Assembly (NCBI RefSeq): GCF_002797375.1
Contig: NZ_KZ454941.1
Span: 2,619,078-2,683,077, forward strand
DNA length: 64,000 nucleotides
From: Bacillus sp. FJAT-42315
GTDB lineage: Bacteria; Bacillota; Bacilli; Bacillales; Domibacillaceae
Direction of reading: 5' to 3'
In this document: positions 63,619-64,000 of the stretch, in pieces
Position numbering within the stretch: position 1 is the first letter of the stretch
Layout of the letters: every line of letters begins with the position of its first letter
Program-made: the position numbers and the translations under genes
Notes under the pieces: model-generated
What the model was told of the DNA's origin: nothing
Databases searched by the model: none
What the model saw: the letters and a program-made list of their open reading frames with translations, nothing else

Positions 63619-64000
63619 ATGCTGTTTGCCATCCTGTTTTTTATTTTGATGTCTGCTTTTCTATCTGGTAGTGAAACCGCACTTACTGCTGTCAATAAAA
63701 TGAAATTGAAGACGAGAGCAGAAAATAACGATAAGAAATCCCAACACTTACTTAGCCTTGTCTCGAAGCCAGATGAACTGATCACAGCGATTCTAATCGG
63801 AAATAACATCGCCAACATTATGTTGCCAACGCTCGTAACGATCATTGCCCTAAAATACGGATTTAGTGTAGGGATTGCGACTGGTATTTTGACTGTTTGC
63901 TTAATCATTTTTGCCGAAGTACTCCCAAAAACAATCGCTGCTACATTTGCGGATAAGATCGCTTATAAGGTCTATCCTGTCATTTCGCTTTTAGTGCTCC
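63619..64000 (+). CDS. HlyC/CorC family protein (CNNM/DUF21 domain), N-terminal part
   Basis: The frame is open to the window edge (127 codons). It reads the CNNM transmembrane domain: FILMSAFLSGSETALTAVNK at the start, the basic KLKTRAENND, LIGNNIANIMLPTLVT and FAEVLPKTIAATFADKI. Relatives such as YhdP/MpfA export Mg2+, with CBS and CorC domains beyond the window. TGGAGG lies six bases before the ATG. Repeat copy 5 forms most of its leader. Confidence 0.9.
   Translation, partial: MLFAILFFILMSAFLSGSETALTAVNKMKLKTRAENNDKKSQHLLSLVSKPDELITAILIGNNIANIMLPTLVTIIALKYGFSVGIATGILTVCLIIFAEVLPKTIAATFADKIAYKVYPVISLLVL

Overview
The window is chromosomal DNA from a low-GC, spore-forming member of the Bacillaceae. 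Evidence: strong AGGAGG-type ribosome sites with many TTG and GTG starts; gene families and local orders familiar from Bacillus subtilis (ykyB-cheV-patA; ykvS, ykvI-clpE, ykvE-kinD, ogt, ykrP, ykoY); SAM, TPP and yybP-ykoY riboswitches; CtsR operators; and sporulation genes (a KinD-like and a KinA-like kinase, yteA). I see no tRNA, rRNA, prophage, intact insertion sequence or CRISPR array. Most of the window is ordinary core chromosome.

Layout. 1-2.6 kb: polyphosphate genes ppx-ppk (ppk cut by the window edge). 2.7-9.7 kb: ykyB, cheV, a CorA Mg2+ transporter, patA, a YkwC-like dehydrogenase behind a possible attenuator, an SDR protein lacking the catalytic Tyr/Lys, a stand-alone ptsH, ykvS. 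9.8-22.7 kb: CPBP protease, ykvI, CtsR-controlled clpE, an M3 peptidase, a MarR regulator, a 5'-nucleotidase, kinD-like kinase, ogt, an acyltransferase, a B12/radical SAM protein. 22.7-32.7 kb: TerC protein under a Mn2+ riboswitch, an RND exporter, NhaC antiporter, prfC, nupC, ykuS and small genes. 32.7-39.4 kb: metI-metC under an S-box, malic enzyme, 5-oxoprolinase genes pxpBCA. 39.5-46.8 kb: a TetR/MFS drug-efflux pair, an unknown 91-residue gene between two repeat copies, and a haem-stress system (hssRS-hrtBA). 46.8-54.2 kb: AraC regulator opposite a DUF485/acetate-type symporter, a lipid kinase, yteA, a 606-residue KinA-like kinase and an overlooked 37-residue gene. 54.3-62.5 kb: a thiamin salvage operon (ylmB-tenA-thiZXY-thiMDE) and thiW, each behind its own TPP riboswitch. 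62.5-64 kb: sodF and the start of a CorC/HlyC-type protein.

The most unusual signal is a family of five copies of a small two-hairpin repeat (about 159 bp when full length). All lie in the same orientation and all are bounded by ATAA(A), which is TTTAT on the other strand. The copies touch gene ends: one remnant encodes the last codons and stop of ogt, one begins at the malic-enzyme stop codon, and two full copies lie in the 5' leaders of hssR and the corC-like gene. At hssR the left junction appears to supply the -10 box. The element resembles bcr1-type or IS200/IS605-derived non-autonomous elements.

Other regulatory signals of note: two Spo0A-box-like sites flanking the promoter of the KinA-like gene, a sigma-K-like promoter in front of the 37-residue gene, and a direct repeat upstream of hrtB that fits the known HssR operator.
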